A DNA stretch of 9,892 nucleotides from Methanocellales archaeon. Lineage in GTDB: Archaea > Halobacteriota > UBA148 > JAJOKI01. Both the position numbers and the translations under genes were made by a program. Below are positions 7,521 to 9,892 of this stretch, piece by piece (positions within the stretch are counted from its first letter, which is position 1; every line of letters starts with the position of its first letter). The notes under the pieces are model-generated. The model did not search any database. It was not told the DNA's origin and was given only the letters and a program-made list of their open reading frames with translations. The DNA lies in NCBI GenBank assembly GCA_021129915.1, contig JAJOKI010000119.1:1-9892 (forward strand), in the 5' to 3' direction.

Positions 7521-9812
7521 TTATCTATCTGTATTTTGCAAACTCGCCACGATCGCCTGTCCGAGGGAAATCCCGCCATCGCCATTCGGTATCCGGTCAT
7601 GCATGATGAATCTGAAACCACGTTCTTCGACCAACTCCCATATCTTTCTGGTAATGTGCGCATTATATGAAACACCTCCGCTGATCCCGATTGTCTCTAT
7701 ATTTTGCTTTTTGGCAACATCCATGGCGAGCTCGGCAAGACCGGCTGCAATCGCGTCTTCTGCGGAAAATGCGAGGTCTGCTTTTGAGTAAGTGCCCAGG
7801 CCATCATATATGCTCAATAGGATCTGCGTTGTATCGAACACCCTTCTACTCCCTTCTGTTTTGAACCTTATCGGGATATCGGGCACGTCCTTTCCACCTC
7901 TGGCAACACTCTCCAGCTTCATCGCCGGCTCACCTTCGTAACTTCTGTAATATGTTATGCCCAGGAGCGCGGAAACCGCATCCAGAATGCGCCCCGTGCT
8001 CGTCGTGCGCATGACGTTGACATCTCGCCTCAACTGCTCGATGATGACCTGCACCTCATTATCATGTTTGAATTGTAGTTTTACCCTTGCGAGTTCATCA
8101 TCGCTTAGGACCTTACTGAGGATTCCCAGAACCATGCGCGACGGATAATATGTGGCGAGATCGCCGCCAGGCATTGGTTGGGTTTCAAGGCTCGCACATC
8201 GCGTAAAATCATCGTAGCTCGCCATTAGTATCTCCCCTCCCCAGACGGTGCCATCTGGGCCATAGCCAACACCGTCGACGGCAATGCCCACGATTTCGGA
8301 GTCTATGGGCAACCCATTATCGATCATGAGTGAGACGAGATGTGCGTGATGATGCTGCACTTTTATGCTCTTTGCATTCTCCATGGCATAACGGGTCGTA
8401 TTGAACAGGGGATGAAGGTCGCAACCATATATGTCCGGGGATATACGAGTCAATTGTTTTAGGTGCCCCACCACATCGTTGTGGTATTGAAGCGTCTCTA
8501 TTTCTCTCGTGTTTCCGACGTACTGGGATAGGTATGCCCGGTCGCCGTGTGCGATGCTTATGGTGACATCCTGTTCTGCGCCAACGCCAAGCGCATCCTT
8601 CTCCAGGACGAAGGGTAGTACGGTCGGTTCCGGGACATAGCCGCGCGACCTTCTGATGAAATTTGTTCTGCCATGGATGACCCTCACGACCGTATCATCG
8701 GTCCGATTCGCTATCCTTCTGTTGTGGAGCAGATAATAGTCCACAATTCCATTTAGTTTCTCAAATGCCTCCGTATTGCTCTTTATCATCGGCCTCCCCG
8801 GCAGGTTTGCGCTGGTCAGCACACATGTAGGCTCTTTGAGTTCCCTAAATAACAGATGATGTAGGCCGAGATAGGGCAACATCACGCCGATGGTGTGCAG
8901 TCCTGGCGCGACGAGTTCTGAAAAATAATATTCTTCGCTCTTATCCAATACGACAATCGGCCGTCTGTAACTGGTCAGAAGCTGCTCTTCGGTCTGGTTG
9001 ATCAGGGCAAACCCCTTTGCCGTGTGCAAATCCCGCGTCATCACCGCGAACGGCTGTTCATCTCTTCCTATTCTCTTTCGCAGTTTCGACAGCGGGACAT
9101 CATCGGCGACCTTTACTGCTATGTGGATTCCGCCAACCCCTTTGATCGCGACGATCCCACCTTTATCGAGAAGCTCTGCCGTTCTGATGATTGCGTCATC
9201 TCTGTCGCTTTCCATGATCAACGCTCCCCCATCATCGTACAACATCGTTTTCGGTCCGCAATCGCTGCAGCAGGTCGGTTGCGCATGATATCTTCTATCC
9301 ATCGGCGAGGCATATTCCTCGTTGCACAATTTACAAAGCGAAAAGTCCATCATGGTAGTATTCTGCCGGTCATAGGGTAGATGGGAGGTCATCGTATATC
9401 TTGGACCGCAATTGGTACAGACTGTGAAAGGATAGCGGTATCTGCGGTCATTCAAATCGAACATCTCGCCGAGACACTCATCACAGATGCAGACATCTGG
9501 AGGAATTATCGAGGACTCGATTCTATTGCTCTTTTCACTCTTTCTTATCGTAAAATCGTTAAAATTTCTTCTGGGCACCGTTTCAATCTCAATCTTATCT
9601 ATCCTGGAAAGTGGCGGCTTTTTCGTTTTCAGGTCATGTAGGCATGTCTCTATTTGCCTGTCATCCCCTTCAATCATGACCTCGACACCGTTTCCAAAAT
9701 TGAGAACATACCCTTTCAATCCGTATTCATGGGCGAGCCCGTATACAAACGGACGAAATCCGACGCCCTGGACGATTCCATAAATGCGGAGCCTTTTACA
9801 TTCCATATCCAT
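7521..9812 (-). CDS. hypF: HypF carbamoyltransferase, [NiFe]-hydrogenase maturation
   Basis: HypF turns carbamoyl phosphate and ATP into carbamoyl-adenylate and passes the carbamoyl group to the C-terminal Cys of HypE. HypE then dehydrates it to the thiocyanate that supplies the CN ligands of the Fe(CN)2CO centre. The 763-residue protein is full length. Its domains in order are: acylphosphatase (VQGVGFRPF, R20, N38); a zinc region with C110/C113, C132/C135, C160/C163 and C182/C185, whose 18-24-18 residue spacing is as in classical HypF; a YrdC-like nucleotide-binding domain at about 205-390 (AIKGVGGIH, LTSANLPGRPM); and a Kae1/TobZ-like carbamoyltransferase domain with DLHPLF, the metal site VQHHHAH (about 485-491), DGVGYGPDGTVWGGE and GISGGVSYN (709-717). 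ATG 9812 is used; ATG 9806 is also possible. No Shine-Dalgarno is seen, which suits a leaderless message. No other hyp or hydrogenase gene is in the window, but the gene implies that the organism makes a [NiFe] hydrogenase. Confidence 0.97.
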   Translation of the reverse strand: MDMECKRLRIYGIVQGVGFRPFVYGLAHEYGLKGYVLNFGNGVEVMIEGDDRQIETCLHDLKTKKPPLSRIDKIEIETVPRRNFNDFTIRKSEKSNRIESSIIPPDVCICDECLGEMFDLNDRRYRYPFTVCTNCGPRYTMTSHLPYDRQNTTMMDFSLCKLCNEEYASPMDRRYHAQPTCCSDCGPKTMLYDDGGALIMESDRDDAIIRTAELLDKGGIVAIKGVGGIHIAVKVADDVPLSKLRKRIGRDEQPFAVMTRDLHTAKGFALINQTEEQLLTSYRRPIVVLDKSEEYYFSELVAPGLHTIGVMLPYLGLHHLLFRELKEPTCVLTSANLPGRPMIKSNTEAFEKLNGIVDYYLLHNRRIANRTDDTVVRVIHGRTNFIRRSRGYVPEPTVLPFVLEKDALGVGAEQDVTISIAHGDRAYLSQYVGNTREIETLQYHNDVVGHLKQLTRISPDIYGCDLHPLFNTTRYAMENAKSIKVQHHHAHLVSLMIDNGLPIDSEIVGIAVDGVGYGPDGTVWGGEILMASYDDFTRCASLETQPMPGGDLATYYPSRMVLGILSKVLSDDELARVKLQFKHDNEVQVIIEQLRRDVNVMRTTSTGRILDAVSALLGITYYRSYEGEPAMKLESVARGGKDVPDIPIRFKTEGSRRVFDTTQILLSIYDGLGTYSKADLAFSAEDAIAAGLAELAMDVAKKQNIETIGISGGVSYNAHITRKIWELVEERGFRFIMHDRIPNGDGGISLGQAIVASLQNTDR

Positions 9813-9824
9813 CGACCATACAAC

Positions 9825-9838
9825 TTTATAAATAATAA
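9825..9838 (-). promoter_or_regulatory. TATA box region for hypF
   Basis: Minus-strand TTATTATTTATAAA lies 13-26 bases before ATG 9812. A start site about 26 bases downstream of its centre would fall close to the ATGs at 9812/9806, in keeping with a leaderless hypF message and perhaps favouring the second ATG. Confidence 0.5.
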
Positions 9839-9848
9839 GTCGATACGT

Positions 9849-9872
9849 TGATAAACTGGCGTGTGATAAACT
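9849..9872. repeat. Two direct copies of TGATAAACT upstream of hypF
   Basis: The 9-mer TGATAAACT occurs at 9849-9857 and again at 9864-9872, 15 bases apart start to start and just upstream of the hypF TATA region. On the hypF strand it reads AGTTTATCA. It may be a tandem regulator site, a second promoter element (TTTATC is TATA-like) or chance. The region between the repeat and the window edge shows no gene. Confidence 0.35.
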
Positions 9873-9892
9873 TTGCTGGTTGAGGTTGTGTG

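Noticed and set aside
1..9892. CRISPR arrays, tRNA or rRNA genes, insertion sequences
   Set aside because: No regularly spaced repeats, cloverleaf-like segments, transposase motifs or terminal inverted repeats were seen. Non-coding space is small.

Overview
The window reads as ordinary euryarchaeal chromosome, GC near 50%, probably from a Methanomicrobia/Methanosarcinales-like lineage. That lineage call is inferred from the overall look of the proteins, not from a search. Archaeal markers are an Orc1/Cdc6 initiator, both subunits of the D-family DNA polymerase, an archaeal/ER-type signal peptidase, and TATA-like promoters with few Shine-Dalgarno sites.

Positions 1-7230 hold a replication neighbourhood. 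The 3' part of a cdc6/orc1 gene (3-1103, +) comes first. The small, Mre11-like exonuclease subunit of PolD (DP1, 1653-3125, +) and the large catalytic subunit (DP2, 3826-7230, +) follow. A type I signal peptidase (1080-1598, -) sits between cdc6 and DP1. It overlaps the cdc6 3' end by 24 bases and diverges from DP1 across 54 bases. Initiator and replicase genes lying together is a known euryarchaeal arrangement, seen in Pyrococcus, and suggests that a replication origin may lie near, probably left of the window.

Between DP1 and DP2 (about 3126-3825) is an AT-richer patch with a broken MntA/HepT-type toxin-antitoxin pair. A minimal nucleotidyltransferase is split by a frameshift near 3325. Its stop overlaps the start of a HEPN-type partner of which only about 11 recognisable residues remain. 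After that come a start-less open frame of unknown origin and about 160 bases with no gene.

Positions 7231-9892 run on the minus strand: a complete hypF (7521-9812), which makes the cyanide-ligand precursor for [NiFe]-hydrogenase maturation, followed by a small two-helix membrane protein of unknown function (7231-7473) that ends directly against the DP2 stop codon. No hydrogenase structural gene or other hyp gene is in the window.

I find no convincing sign of an undescribed system. The points most worth checking are the frameshifted MNT/HEPN remnant inside the polymerase locus, the short symmetric and repeated elements in two promoter regions, and the small membrane protein next to hypF. No tRNA, rRNA, CRISPR array or insertion sequence was seen.
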